From Moraxella atlantae NBRC 14588 (GTDB lineage Bacteria; Pseudomonadota; Gammaproteobacteria; Pseudomonadales; Moraxellaceae), in the NCBI RefSeq assembly GCF_001591265.1, contig NZ_BCUL01000006.1:62001-126000 (forward strand): 64,000 nt of DNA. The letters are read 5' to 3'. Each line of letters opens with the position of its first letter. Position 1 is the stretch's first letter. The position numbers and the translations under genes are program-made. This document shows, piece after piece, positions 31,824-39,668 of this stretch. Below the pieces are notes generated by a model. The model made no database searches and had not been told where the DNA came from. It was given only the letters and a program-made list of their open reading frames with translations.

Positions 31824-32681
31824 CTATGTACGGGGCAAATATTGAGGACGTACAATGCCTTGTAACTTGGCATAGGGAATGGTGATTGACGGCGCACCAA
31901 ACGCATAAAACGCTAATTCATACGGCTGATATTGCAGCAACAAGCCCTCGCGCGTCCACGTGTAGTTATCGGTTAGGGCAAACTTCCAGTCTTTAAAATG
32001 CTTGATGGGGTCAATCTTGCTGCGCTTGAGCTGTGCGGTAAAATCCGCCCGCGCCAAGGCTTCTAAGCGCGGTTTTTGTTTGGGCAATAGCACATCATCC
32101 AAACTCACTGCACGTTGGCGCGCCATGTCAAAAACAAAATGCTGAATGTTACTTACACCATGCGCGCCGCCTAGGTAGGTGTAGCTATCGACCGCAAGCA
32201 TTTCTAGCATGCCGCGGTGTCCATTGTAGCGCGGCATGGCACTGACCTGCACGGGTATGCCATCATTCTGTTGCCAGTTGTCACGCGCTTTGATGTTGGC
32301 ACTATTTTCACGCACAAGGCTGTCAATCGCGGCATTGATCGCGGTTTTGTACTGCGCTTGGGTGGGTGTAGCGATGACCCGTAACGCTTGGTCTTGGCGT
32401 TTGGTGGTGTTTTCATCACCAACGACAAATAAAGCGCCAATGACGGCTTTATTAACACGGCTATCGAGCCATGCATTGCCTGTATCAATCAGTCGAAAAT
32501 TAACCTCAGGACACGCTTTGCCACAACGTTCAGGGTGGGTAAGTGCGCTGTCTGTATCGGGCTGATAGGTGTTAAAGTACAAATCCTGCGCCAACGCTTG
32601 CCCACTAACGGCACCAAGTAGCAATACGGCGCTTGCCCATTTGCTAAATGATTGAGCAGTTTGTGGCGTTGTGGCTCGCAT
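31824..32681 (-). CDS. Exported DUF3298/RsiV-like protein
   Basis: 285 residues: an N-terminal signal peptide (about 1-31, SAVLLLGAVSGQALAQ), a pair of Cys (CGKAC near residue 53), and a C-terminal DUF3298-type region. The latter includes MLAVDSYTYLGGAHGVSNIQHFVFDM, a close match to the YTGGAHG-type signature, LDDVLLPKQ and LLLQYQPYELAFYAFGAPSITIPY. This fold occurs in RsiV anti-sigma factors (lysozyme-binding) and in periplasmic proteins of unknown role. Located 68 bp before the TatD gene. A lysozyme or peptidoglycan link is only suggested by the family. Confidence 0.82.
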   Translation of the reverse strand: MRATTPQTAQSFSKWASAVLLLGAVSGQALAQDLYFNTYQPDTDSALTHPERCGKACPEVNFRLIDTGNAWLDSRVNKAVIGALFVVGDENTTKRQDQALRVIATPTQAQYKTAINAAIDSLVRENSANIKARDNWQQNDGIPVQVSAMPRYNGHRGMLEMLAVDSYTYLGGAHGVSNIQHFVFDMARQRAVSLDDVLLPKQKPRLEALARADFTAQLKRSKIDPIKHFKDWKFALTDNYTWTREGLLLQYQPYELAFYAFGAPSITIPYAKLQGIVRPQYLPRT

Positions 32682-32749
32682 GTGCTGATCCTTATTGTTC
32701 TGCGCTGAATTGCTCTGCGCTGATTTTTTATCGGTTAATTTGTGATGGT

Positions 32750-32905
32750 TTAATGTTTGGGTTGGGCAGATGGGCGCGTGTTGGTGGTGCTATTGGTTGT
32801 CGGGTTAGCCAGCGGCACATTATCCGCCTGCGAGCTACTGCGCCGTGGTAGGAGCAACAACGCTGCTCCCACGGTGGCAAGTTTTAACACAGTGGCGATT
32901 TTCAT
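32750..32905 (-). CDS. Small exported or membrane peptide, 51 aa
   Basis: 51 residues from the ATG at 32905. A signal-like N-terminus (MKIATVLKLATVGAALLLLP) is followed by a short, polar, Thr/Asn/Pro-rich tail (NPTTNSTTNTRPSAQPKH). It begins 33 bp after the 106-aa gene and ends 68 bp before the DUF3298 gene, all on one strand, so it could be the middle of a three-gene unit. No clear ribosome-binding site. Its start codon, hydrophobic core and position argue for a gene; no homologue recognised. Confidence 0.4.
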   Translation of the reverse strand: MKIATVLKLATVGAALLLLPRRSSSQADNVPLANPTTNSTTNTRPSAQPKH

Positions 32906-32938
32906 GGGGTTTTGACCGTGATCGTACCGATGGTACCA

Positions 32939-33259
32939 TCAGCTAAAATGCACAGGCTCTTCATCATAAACATTGGCGTGCCACTGCGACACTTGACGCT
33001 GCATAAAGCTTTGAATTGCCGCGTGGATCATGTGCTGCCCGATGTATTTGCTGTCTGCGCCCAGCATTTTGCGCACTTCGTCAGAAAATTCAATGGCAAC
33101 CAATGGTGCTTCATCGCTGTGCGCGGCGCGTAGCACCAATTTGCCGTCGTCTTGTTCGACAAACTCTAACATCATTTTTTCAACACCTGCTTCTGTACTG
33201 CGTTCGGCTGAGACTTCCATTTCCTCCCAACGCGTATCATCTAAATTGGTCTTGTACAT
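32939..33259 (-). CDS. Conserved-looking hypothetical protein, 106 aa
   Basis: 106 residues from the ATG at 33259 (a nine-codon-longer frame exists). No signal peptide or membrane span; acidic N-terminal half (YKTNLDDTRWEEMEVSAERS) and a mixed C-terminal half with IGQHMIHAAIQSFMQRQVSQWHANVYDEEPV, predicted helical. KLVLRAAHSDEAPLVAIEFSDEVRKML suggests a small alpha/beta domain. I do not recognise a family. It is downstream of the broken msrB and upstream of the 51-aa ORF, on the same strand. Confidence 0.65.
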   Translation of the reverse strand: MYKTNLDDTRWEEMEVSAERSTEAGVEKMMLEFVEQDDGKLVLRAAHSDEAPLVAIEFSDEVRKMLGADSKYIGQHMIHAAIQSFMQRQVSQWHANVYDEEPVHFS

Positions 33260-33367
33260 GGTCAAGCTACCTTTATCCTTGTGCAAATCAGCAAAACCTA
33301 AGCGACACCATCGTCGCGTATTGCCATTAAAATGGGTACACAGCAGATAAAAATCAAGTTTGCGCGG

Positions 33368-33645
33368 TTACTTAACCAGTGGCACCAACGCGCCATAGCC
33401 TGCAGCAGGCATTTGCGCCAGTGGGATGAATGTGAGCGCGTCGCCGTTGATGCAGTAGCGCAAGCCGCCTTTGTCGCGTGGGCCGTCATCAAACACGTGT
33501 CCTAAGTGCGAGTTGGCAGCCCGTGAGCGCACCTCGGTGCGTACCATGTTAAAGCTGGTATCGGTTGTTGTGGTAATCACTTGCGGGTTAATCGGCTGGG
33601 TAAAGCTTGGCCAGCCACAACCTGAGTCGTATTTGTGCGTGGTTG
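33368..33645 (-). pseudogene. msrB: Methionine-R-sulfoxide reductase B, 5' end missing
   Basis: The remaining reading frame starts within [13 protein letters not shown] and keeps the conserved [28 protein letters not shown] and the catalytic-Cys segment [12 protein letters not shown]. About 40-50 N-terminal residues of a normal MsrB (about 135 aa), including the first zinc CxxC and the start codon, are absent. The cut is exactly at the right end of the tnpB-less element (33643). The frame continues into the element as far as a TTG at 33706, so a chimeric product is conceivable but would lack essential zinc ligands. The missing 5' part is not elsewhere in this window. Confidence 0.85.
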
Positions 33646-33901
33646 ACTTCCTCCCCTCCCTAAAGTGAGGGGATTCCTTCTGCAAGACGGTGAAGCCCCA
33701 CCGCAAACCTAAGACAATGGCAACCGCCCGTACGACACACCGTACATCTTAGGTTCTTATTTTAAGCTAATCCTACCGTTAGGATTGTCATAGACACGAA
33801 TTAGCTTAAGTGTGTGTTTGGAAACGTCTTACCAGTTAAGTTACTGCGTACTCGCAATTTAGTCTTAACTTAACTGTGGAATGTAAGACATTGAATATAG
33901 T
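33623..33901 (-). ncRNA. Candidate stand-alone structured RNA on IS200/IS605 ends, ending in an omega-RNA-like 3' module
   Basis: Downstream of a sigma70-like promoter the minus strand shows successive helices. GTCTTAC/GTAAGAC (33889-33883 with 33832-33826) encloses AGTTAAGTT/AACTTAACT (33875-33867 with 33842-33834) and TGCG/CGCA. TTAAGCT/AGCTTAA (33809-33803 with 33768-33762) encloses AATCCTA/TAGGATT. AACCTAAGA/TCTTAGGTT (33755-33747 with 33714-33706) encloses GTACG/CGTAC. Then come the CGGTG/CACCG and CCCCTC/GAGGGG hairpins of the element's right end and 20 nt of msrB as possible guide. No ORF of note. Transcription and function are inferred. Confidence 0.5.
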
Positions 33902-33985
33902 GAGATGAGTATAGCAAAACTCATCGCATTTAACAATTGCCTTATATCCACCGCCTAAAGGCGGTGGTTTTACGGCAACGAATGA
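33643..33985 (-). mobile_element. tnpB-less IS200/IS605-type element (MITE-like)
   Basis: About 343 bp. The left end (TTATC flank, CGTTGCCGTAAAACC, GTTGCC/GGCAAT stem, ATATAAGGCAA) and right end (CACCGTCT, GAATCCCCTCACTTTAGGG, GGAAGTCAA) match the three tnpB elements, but the tnpB gene is replaced by about 230 bp of stem-loop-rich DNA unrelated to tnpB. Its inner left hairpin CCACCGCC/GGCGGTGG is perfect, whereas the full copies have a shifted CCTG/CAGG version. It joins msrB at its right end and the exporter operon's terminator at its left. Mobility would need TnpA in trans. Confidence 0.8.
33908..33936 (-). promoter_or_regulatory. Candidate promoter inside the tnpB-less element
   Basis: Minus strand TTGTTA (33936-33931), 17-base spacer, TATACT (33913-33908). 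The dyad GATGAGT/ACTCATC (33925-33919 with 33910-33904) overlaps the spacer and the -10, so it could be an operator or, in RNA, a hairpin at the 5' end. Predicted start near 33901. Confidence 0.5.
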
Positions 33986-34019
33986 TAAAAAACCGCTCAA
34001 ATAGCGGCTGAGCGGTTTT
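33986..34019 (-). terminator. Terminator of the OMF-HlyD-permease operon
   Basis: Minus strand AAAACCGCTCA (34019-34009) pairs with TGAGCGGTTTT (33999-33989), continuing into TTTTTTATC, where the tnpB-less element begins; 27 bp after the permease stop. Confidence 0.85.
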
Positions 34020-34045
34020 GGCAAAGCGGCAGCTATCTGCCTGCC

Positions 34046-35188
34046 CTAGTCCTCACTGGCAAACCATTGCAGCAGCAGCAAGCACACCAACGTGATAATC
34101 ATCAGCGCGGCAAAATAGGTCGTGGTATCACCCAGTGGGTCGCCCATTTGGTTGAGCATGACCGAGGCATTCATGCCCGAAGTGCTTGGCAATAGCCAGC
34201 GCACGTATTGAAGCGGCTCAGGCAGCATCGCCTCAGGCCACGTAATACCCGAGATAAATAGCATCGGCATCGAGCTGACCACCAAAATCTGCATGGCGCG
34301 TTCACGCTCACCAAACCACACGCCCAGCAAGCAGCCCAGCGAGGTCACCGCAGGGAAAAACACAACCAACAGCAACAACGAACCTGCCAAGTTTTGGTTA
34401 CGTGGATAATCATTGAGCGCAAATACCCAACCGTAATAAAAACAGCCCAAAATCACCCCAATAAACGACAAGCCGACCACACGCGCCAGCCACGTCTTAA
34501 AATGCGCGCGATACGTCTGCCGCTCGACCCATGTGCCAACCAGCATTGCCGTGCCCATCAAGTACATCTGCTGCAAAATCAAAATCGCCACGGGGGGTAC
34601 GACATAGCTGCCATAACCTTCAGTGACGTTGTATAACGGGTTGATGGTGATATTGACAGGCGAAAAACTGGCTTTGGCAACATTGATATCCTGCCCCTGC
34701 GCAACCGCGCGTTTGATTTCTGCCCCTGCCGATACCGTACCTGCAACCTCCATAAAACCCGTTTGCACTTGTTTATTGAGCAAAAAATAATTACCATTTG
34801 CCAAGATACTGACTTTGGCGGCTTGCCCTGAATTGACGTTTTGAAACAAATTGGGCGCAATGACCATATAGCCTGCGATTTTGCCTTGCCACATCAGCTG
34901 ACGCGCTTGGCCTTCATCGGTGACGACCTGCGCATCAAGGCGTGGATTGGCTTGGGCATAGCCAATCATGGTGTTTGATAGCGTTGAGTGGTCATAATCG
35001 ACAATCGCCACAGGCACATGGCGCACAACTTCATTTTTGTACGGCCACGGATAAAAAAAGCCGTACAAAATTGGCGCGATAATCAGCATCGTCATCACGC
35101 CTTTATCGGCAAGCGCACTTTGCCACACCGCCAGCACTTGGCGCAAAAAACTGCGCTCCCACACATCGCGCACGACCCGTTTTGCCAT
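34046..35188 (-). CDS. ABC-2 type exporter permease (second of the pair)
   Basis: 380 residues from the ATG at 35188; an ATG five codons upstream is also possible. One N-terminal span (MTMLIIAPILYGFFYPWPY), a long periplasmic domain (about 40-180: HVPVAIVDYDHSTLSNTMIGY..., typical of YhhJ/YbhR-like permeases), then five spans ending in LLLLQWFASED. Its start overlaps the stop of the other permease as TGATG, implying translational coupling. It resembles the preceding permease (SAGAEIKRAVAQGQD versus SAGAEIKRRIAQGED), so the pair arose by duplication. No nucleotide-binding protein is encoded in this operon. Substrate unknown. Confidence 0.88.
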   Translation of the reverse strand: MAKRVVRDVWERSFLRQVLAVWQSALADKGVMTMLIIAPILYGFFYPWPYKNEVVRHVPVAIVDYDHSTLSNTMIGYAQANPRLDAQVVTDEGQARQLMWQGKIAGYMVIAPNLFQNVNSGQAAKVSILANGNYFLLNKQVQTGFMEVAGTVSAGAEIKRAVAQGQDINVAKASFSPVNITINPLYNVTEGYGSYVVPPVAILILQQMYLMGTAMLVGTWVERQTYRAHFKTWLARVVGLSFIGVILGCFYYGWVFALNDYPRNQNLAGSLLLLVVFFPAVTSLGCLLGVWFGERERAMQILVVSSMPMLFISGITWPEAMLPEPLQYVRWLLPSTSGMNASVMLNQMGDPLGDTTTYFAALMIITLVCLLLLQWFASED

Positions 35189-36438
35189 CAGCGCTGCCCC
35201 CATTTTTCAGGTTTTAGCAAGGCTTTTTTGGTCAAAGCTGCCGACAATAGCAGGGTGATGGCAACCGCCAACATAAAGCCATACGCCGCCGAGATGGCAT
35301 AGCTTGGGGGCGCGCCCATTTGAATTTGTGGGGTTTGTACGCGCAAATAATGCGTCAGCGGCAAGGCATTTGCCCAGCGTTGGGCGGCAGGGCTCATGGC
35401 GATGAACGGGAACGTCACGCCTGAAAATGCAAACGACGGCGCGGAGATAAAACCTGTAAATGACAAACCTTGTCGATACGAAAACGTGCCAACAGTGACA
35501 ATCACGCCAAGCCAAAACGACACCATCATAAACAACAAAAATATGCCATACGTGACCGCAAGCGATGCCAAACGCACAGGATAAATGCGCGTATCAAGGG
35601 TCAAAATCACCGCCCCCCACAGCGTATACGCCAACATTGCCCAAATCAATTTGCCATTGAGCCCTGCCATAACGCGCCACAGTGTCGGATAGGCAGGGTC
35701 ACCGCCGATACTGGCATACCACTGCCCCAGCGTTTTGTCGCGCAGTTCACGCCCAATGACTGACGCACCAATCACCATCGACAAGATATGCAACAAAGCA
35801 GGCATGGTGGTGACGGACAAAAACTGTTGGTAGTTGTTGGCGGTGTTAAATAGGCCAATGCTTTGGGTTTGAATGGGTGAATAGCTAGTACGAACGGTGG
35901 TGGTGTCTTCACCTTGGGCAATACGGCGTTTGATTTCTGCCCCTGCCGAAAACGTGCCCACAGCGGTACGCACGCCTTTTTGCACCATGCCTGAATGCGT
36001 TCCAAACTGGGCATTGACATTGAGCAAAAGCCGTGTGGGTCTGCCGCCTTGCAAGTTATCGGCAAAATCGTACGGAATTTCAATCACACCGTACACCTTG
36101 CGCTGCTCAATGGCGCGTTGGGCGGCAGCGGCGTCGGGCAATTCGGCGACGACATCGACCTCGGGCGTGGCATCAATGTAGCGGATCAAGGTGGTAGATT
36201 GCGCGGTGTGGCTGTGGTCAATCACCGCCACAGGCACACCAACCAGCGCGCCTGCGCTAAAGGTCCACCAAACCAAAAACACAATCAGCAAGGGCAGCCA
36301 AAACATCACGGCAAAATCCCACGGGTTGTTTTGCAAAAACACCATCTCACCTCGCGCGCTGCGCCAAAACGCAGCAAACAGCCCACCGCGTTGGTTGGGC
36401 TGTGTGTTGGTGACAGGCGGAACGGTTTGGCTAGGCAT
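35188..36438 (-). CDS. ABC-2 type exporter permease (first of the pair)
   Basis: 416 residues. Cytoplasmic start of about 40 residues, one span (FWLPLLIVFLVWWTFSAGAL), a periplasmic domain beginning GVPVAVIDHSHTAQSTTLIRYID, then spans around 225-400 (ALLHILSMVIGASVIGREL, the ABC-2 signature region; IFLLFMMVSFWLGVIVTVG; FSGVTFPFIAMS). It ends overlapping the second permease. Follows the HlyD adaptor by 45 bp. The pair should form a heterodimeric channel joined to the adaptor and outer membrane factor. Confidence 0.88.
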   Translation of the reverse strand: MPSQTVPPVTNTQPNQRGGLFAAFWRSARGEMVFLQNNPWDFAVMFWLPLLIVFLVWWTFSAGALVGVPVAVIDHSHTAQSTTLIRYIDATPEVDVVAELPDAAAAQRAIEQRKVYGVIEIPYDFADNLQGGRPTRLLLNVNAQFGTHSGMVQKGVRTAVGTFSAGAEIKRRIAQGEDTTTVRTSYSPIQTQSIGLFNTANNYQQFLSVTTMPALLHILSMVIGASVIGRELRDKTLGQWYASIGGDPAYPTLWRVMAGLNGKLIWAMLAYTLWGAVILTLDTRIYPVRLASLAVTYGIFLLFMMVSFWLGVIVTVGTFSYRQGLSFTGFISAPSFAFSGVTFPFIAMSPAAQRWANALPLTHYLRVQTPQIQMGAPPSYAISAAYGFMLAVAITLLLSAALTKKALLKPEKWGQR

Positions 36439-36483
36439 GCGCTATTATCTAATTGTGCTCATTGTAAAGGTTGAACGCTGCGT

Positions 36484-37749
36484 TTATTTTGCAGCAGTCT
36501 GATTGTTGTCGGCAGGTATTTCGACCAACACCGTCATGCCTTGGCGCAAACGGCTATCAGGCTTTTGCGGATGGGCGCGAATCTCAAACGTGCGCATATC
36601 AAAGCCGTCTTTGCTGTTGGTTGGTCGCCATGTGGCAAAATCTGACAACACCGAGCTTGAATACACCTTGAACACTTGTGTGTATGGCTGCCCATCGGTC
36701 GATAGTGCAGGCACTTTACCCGTAAACTGGCTACCGACGGCAAAACGTCCAAGGTTATTTTCGGTGACATTAAGCACCACCCATTGGTCAGTCGGATCAA
36801 CGACGGTCACCAACGGTACGCCTTGCCCAACCACTTGCCCCGGTTTGGCAATGACATCATCAACAATGCCTGCAATCGGGCTTTTGAGGTTAGCTTCGTC
36901 TTTGGCCACCAAGGCTTCTTTGATTTTGCCCTCAACTTGGCGCACCTGCGCGGCAGCACCTTCGATATCTTCACTGCGCGCGCCTGTTTTGGCAAGGTCG
37001 TATTGCGCTTTGGCGGCGTTGGCTTTGTCTTGGCTGGCGCGGTAGTTGGTGTAGGCCTCATCGCGTTTTTGGCGCGACATCAAGCCTTCGCTGGCAAGGC
37101 GATCGACGCGCTCAAAGGTGGTCTTTGCCAAATCCGCTGCCGATTGTGCCGCTTCGTACTGATAACGCGCCATCTCAATTTCTTGCGGTCGCGCCCCATT
37201 TTTGGCTTTATCAAGTTGGCTTTGCGCCGCATCACGGGCAGCGCGCGCTTCTTCTAGCTTGGCGTTGATTTCAGGGCTTTCCATGTCAATCAGCGGTGTG
37301 CCGATGGTGATGTTGTCACCTTCTTTGACATAAATTTGGCTAATCCGCCCTGCCACTTTGGCAGCTACAGGCGTTTGCCTAACCTCGATACGCCCTTGTA
37401 GCGTCGTCGGCTCGGTGCTGATTCCGGCTTTATCTTTGAACAATCCCCACAGCACCAAACCTATTAGGCTAAGCAAAATCAAGGTGATAATCAGACTGCG
37501 CAGCTTGCTGGGCTTTTTGGCAGGTGGTTCGTAAGCAGGGGCAGGTGGCGCAGGCGGCGGTTCAATGGGCGGCACAGTGCCTGCAACAGACGGTGTTGGA
37601 TCGGCTGACGCTTGTGCAAGCGGCTCGTCGATTTCTTCCACCGTGGTGGTTGTGGTGGTGACAACGACATGGCGCGGTTGTTGCGGCTCTACCGTGTTCG
37701 CGTCGAGGCGTGGCGCGTCGTGTGAGGTGGGGTCGTTGGGGTTTGCCAT
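36484..37749 (-). CDS. HlyD-family periplasmic adaptor of the exporter
   Basis: 421 residues with an unusual proline/threonine-rich cytoplasmic N-terminus of about 80 residues (VVVTTTTTTVEEIDEP..., PPIEPPPAPPAPAYEPP). Then one span (LIITLILLSLIGLVLWGLF), a lipoyl-like half (VAAKVAGRISQIYVKEGDNI), a coiled-coil hairpin about 160-270, the second lipoyl half (SPIAGIVDDVIAKPGQVV) and a beta-barrel domain. Such adaptors bridge the inner-membrane permeases and the outer membrane channel. 71 bp after the outer membrane factor gene, 45 bp before the permeases. Confidence 0.92.
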   Translation of the reverse strand: MANPNDPTSHDAPRLDANTVEPQQPRHVVVTTTTTTVEEIDEPLAQASADPTPSVAGTVPPIEPPPAPPAPAYEPPAKKPSKLRSLIITLILLSLIGLVLWGLFKDKAGISTEPTTLQGRIEVRQTPVAAKVAGRISQIYVKEGDNITIGTPLIDMESPEINAKLEEARAARDAAQSQLDKAKNGARPQEIEMARYQYEAAQSAADLAKTTFERVDRLASEGLMSRQKRDEAYTNYRASQDKANAAKAQYDLAKTGARSEDIEGAAAQVRQVEGKIKEALVAKDEANLKSPIAGIVDDVIAKPGQVVGQGVPLVTVVDPTDQWVVLNVTENNLGRFAVGSQFTGKVPALSTDGQPYTQVFKVYSSSVLSDFATWRPTNSKDGFDMRTFEIRAHPQKPDSRLRQGMTVLVEIPADNNQTAAK

Positions 37750-37820
37750 AGGTTGCCTGTTGGTCTCAACGGTTGGTTATCAGTTTTTTTACAACTTTTT
37801 AAATTAAAGCACGGCTCATA

Positions 37821-39560
37821 TTAGCTTGCGCGCTGCTCAAAATAAATTGCAGGCAGCTTAATATCTGCGCTTTGCATGTATTGATTAAACGCCAGCGGTG
37901 TGCCACAGCTTTGCATCAGATCCGCCAGTGCTTGCACGTAGTCGTTGGCAGCTTTTGCTTGTTCGGTTTTTGCCTTTTGCAAATTGGCCTCAGCTTGCAT
38001 GACTTCAACGGCGGTATTCACACCTTCTTGAAAGCCCAAACGGCGAAAGCGTAGCATTTCACTGGCAAGCTCAATGTTGGTGTTGAGTGCGATGTAATTT
38101 TGTTGGGCGTTTTTGACGCTTTGCCAGTTTTTTTCGACCAATAACATGATGTTGTCGGCGGCATCGACTTGGCTAAATTCGGCTTGGTGCAGCTTGGCAA
38201 GGCTTGATTGACGGCTGGCATCGCGGTCGATACCGCCCCATAGTTTCCAGTTGGCGGCCACGCCTGCTATCCAGTTGTCAGCGGTGCCTGCTTGCGCGCG
38301 CCCAAATACGGTGACGGTTGGGCGATAGTTGGCTTCGCTAAATGCGTGCAAGGCTTGGGCTTGTTGGTATTTTGCCGCCACTTTGGCAAAGGCAGGGTGG
38401 TGCTGTTTGGCTTGCTGCTGAAAATACGCCAGCGGCGGTAGCGGCTTGGTGGAGACAAACAACGGTGAGGTTGGGCGCACGGCATACGGGGTGCGTAGCA
38501 TACGCTGCAGCGCGGTCATGGCAAGCTGGGCATCGTTTAATGCTTTGATATTTTCGTATTCGGCATCAGCCAGTGCTTTTTTGGCTTCTAGGCGGTCTAT
38601 TCGTGAAATCAGCCCGACATCCAGCGAGCGTTGGGCGGCGTGGTCGGTTTCTTGGATGGCATGCAAGGCTTGGTTGCGCAAATACGCCGCCATGATAGCA
38701 AGCTGGGTCTGAAAATAACGCTTGGCAAGCGTGGTGTATTGTTCATCAAGTGACAGGCTGGCATCAGCGCGGCTTTCGTCGGTCATGCCGTTGAGCAAAT
38801 CGGTTACCGATTGGGTGCGATTGCCATTGTACGCCGACCACAGCACCGTAACATTGGCGTTGGCAAGGTTGCGATTGACGTCGCGTGAGATGTTGTTGGG
38901 CACACTGTCATCAATCAAGCCGCCGATATCGCTTGGGGTTGGCACAGGAATGGGTAAGGGCACGGGCAGCGGATTGGCTAAATTGCCCAAATCCGTGCGC
39001 ACGTCGTTTTTAAAATCTTTGGTATCAATATCCACATCGACATGGGCGTGGGCGGCGGTTGCGCCGATGAATACCACAGGCTTGTTGAGGTTGCGCGTGG
39101 AGTCGGCGCGTAAGGCATTGCTGACGATGTTGGCGTTATCGGCGGCAACTTTGGGTGATACTTGCACCAAATACGCCTGCGCTTGGCTAAGCGTCAAGTA
39201 GCTGGGGACATTGACTTCCACACTTGGCGGAAACGGCACGCCATTGTTAATGACTTTGTCAAAGTTTTGCGCGGAATACTCAACGGCAGGCACTTGGGCG
39301 ATATCGACAGGCTGCGGACTTGGTGGCGCGGTGATAACGAGCGGCGTGTCGGTCGGTGTCGCGTCGGGGTTTGGCTTATCTGTGCTTAGCGCGGTTGGGG
39401 CGTTGGAGGTGGCATTGGCGGTCTTGGCCAAATCATCGGCACACGCAGGTTGGGCGATGCCACACCCCAACGCGGCATATAGCGCGACCTGCAACGCCTG
39501 TGCACTGCCTTTGCGTGCGTGCGGCAACGATTGTCGGATAAAACGAAATTTGGATGTCAT
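37821..39560 (-). CDS. TolC-family outer membrane factor of the exporter
   Basis: 579 residues from the ATG at 39560. Signal sequence (SAQALQVALYAALGCGIAQPACA), a Pro/Thr-rich linker (about 45-95), then the duplicated outer-membrane-efflux-protein repeat: LTLSQAQAYLVQVSPKVAADNANIVSNALRAD, long helices with DVGLISRIDRLEAKKALADAEYE and the second-half LGFQEGVNTAVEVMQAEANLQKAKTEQAKAANDYVQALADL. The frame runs upstream into the IS right end, giving a spurious longer ORF. It is the first gene of the operon; IS copy 2 ends 129 bp upstream and may supply or disrupt transcription. Confidence 0.9.
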   Translation of the reverse strand: MTSKFRFIRQSLPHARKGSAQALQVALYAALGCGIAQPACADDLAKTANATSNAPTALSTDKPNPDATPTDTPLVITAPPSPQPVDIAQVPAVEYSAQNFDKVINNGVPFPPSVEVNVPSYLTLSQAQAYLVQVSPKVAADNANIVSNALRADSTRNLNKPVVFIGATAAHAHVDVDIDTKDFKNDVRTDLGNLANPLPVPLPIPVPTPSDIGGLIDDSVPNNISRDVNRNLANANVTVLWSAYNGNRTQSVTDLLNGMTDESRADASLSLDEQYTTLAKRYFQTQLAIMAAYLRNQALHAIQETDHAAQRSLDVGLISRIDRLEAKKALADAEYENIKALNDAQLAMTALQRMLRTPYAVRPTSPLFVSTKPLPPLAYFQQQAKQHHPAFAKVAAKYQQAQALHAFSEANYRPTVTVFGRAQAGTADNWIAGVAANWKLWGGIDRDASRQSSLAKLHQAEFSQVDAADNIMLLVEKNWQSVKNAQQNYIALNTNIELASEMLRFRRLGFQEGVNTAVEVMQAEANLQKAKTEQAKAANDYVQALADLMQSCGTPLAFNQYMQSADIKLPAIYFEQRAS

Positions 39561-39668
39561 GGCACTCACTATCGCTGATGAACCGTTGCTAAACAAAATC
39601 GGGCATAAAACCACTACACCGCCAAACCAATGCTGAATTGTAAAAACTTGCGCATGACTCGTCAATCT

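Noticed and set aside
33643-33985. Could the tnpB-less element be simply a decayed tnpB copy?
   Set aside because: Its interior shows no residual similarity to tnpB in any frame by eye, and it has ordered perfect helices and a promoter, which decay would not produce.
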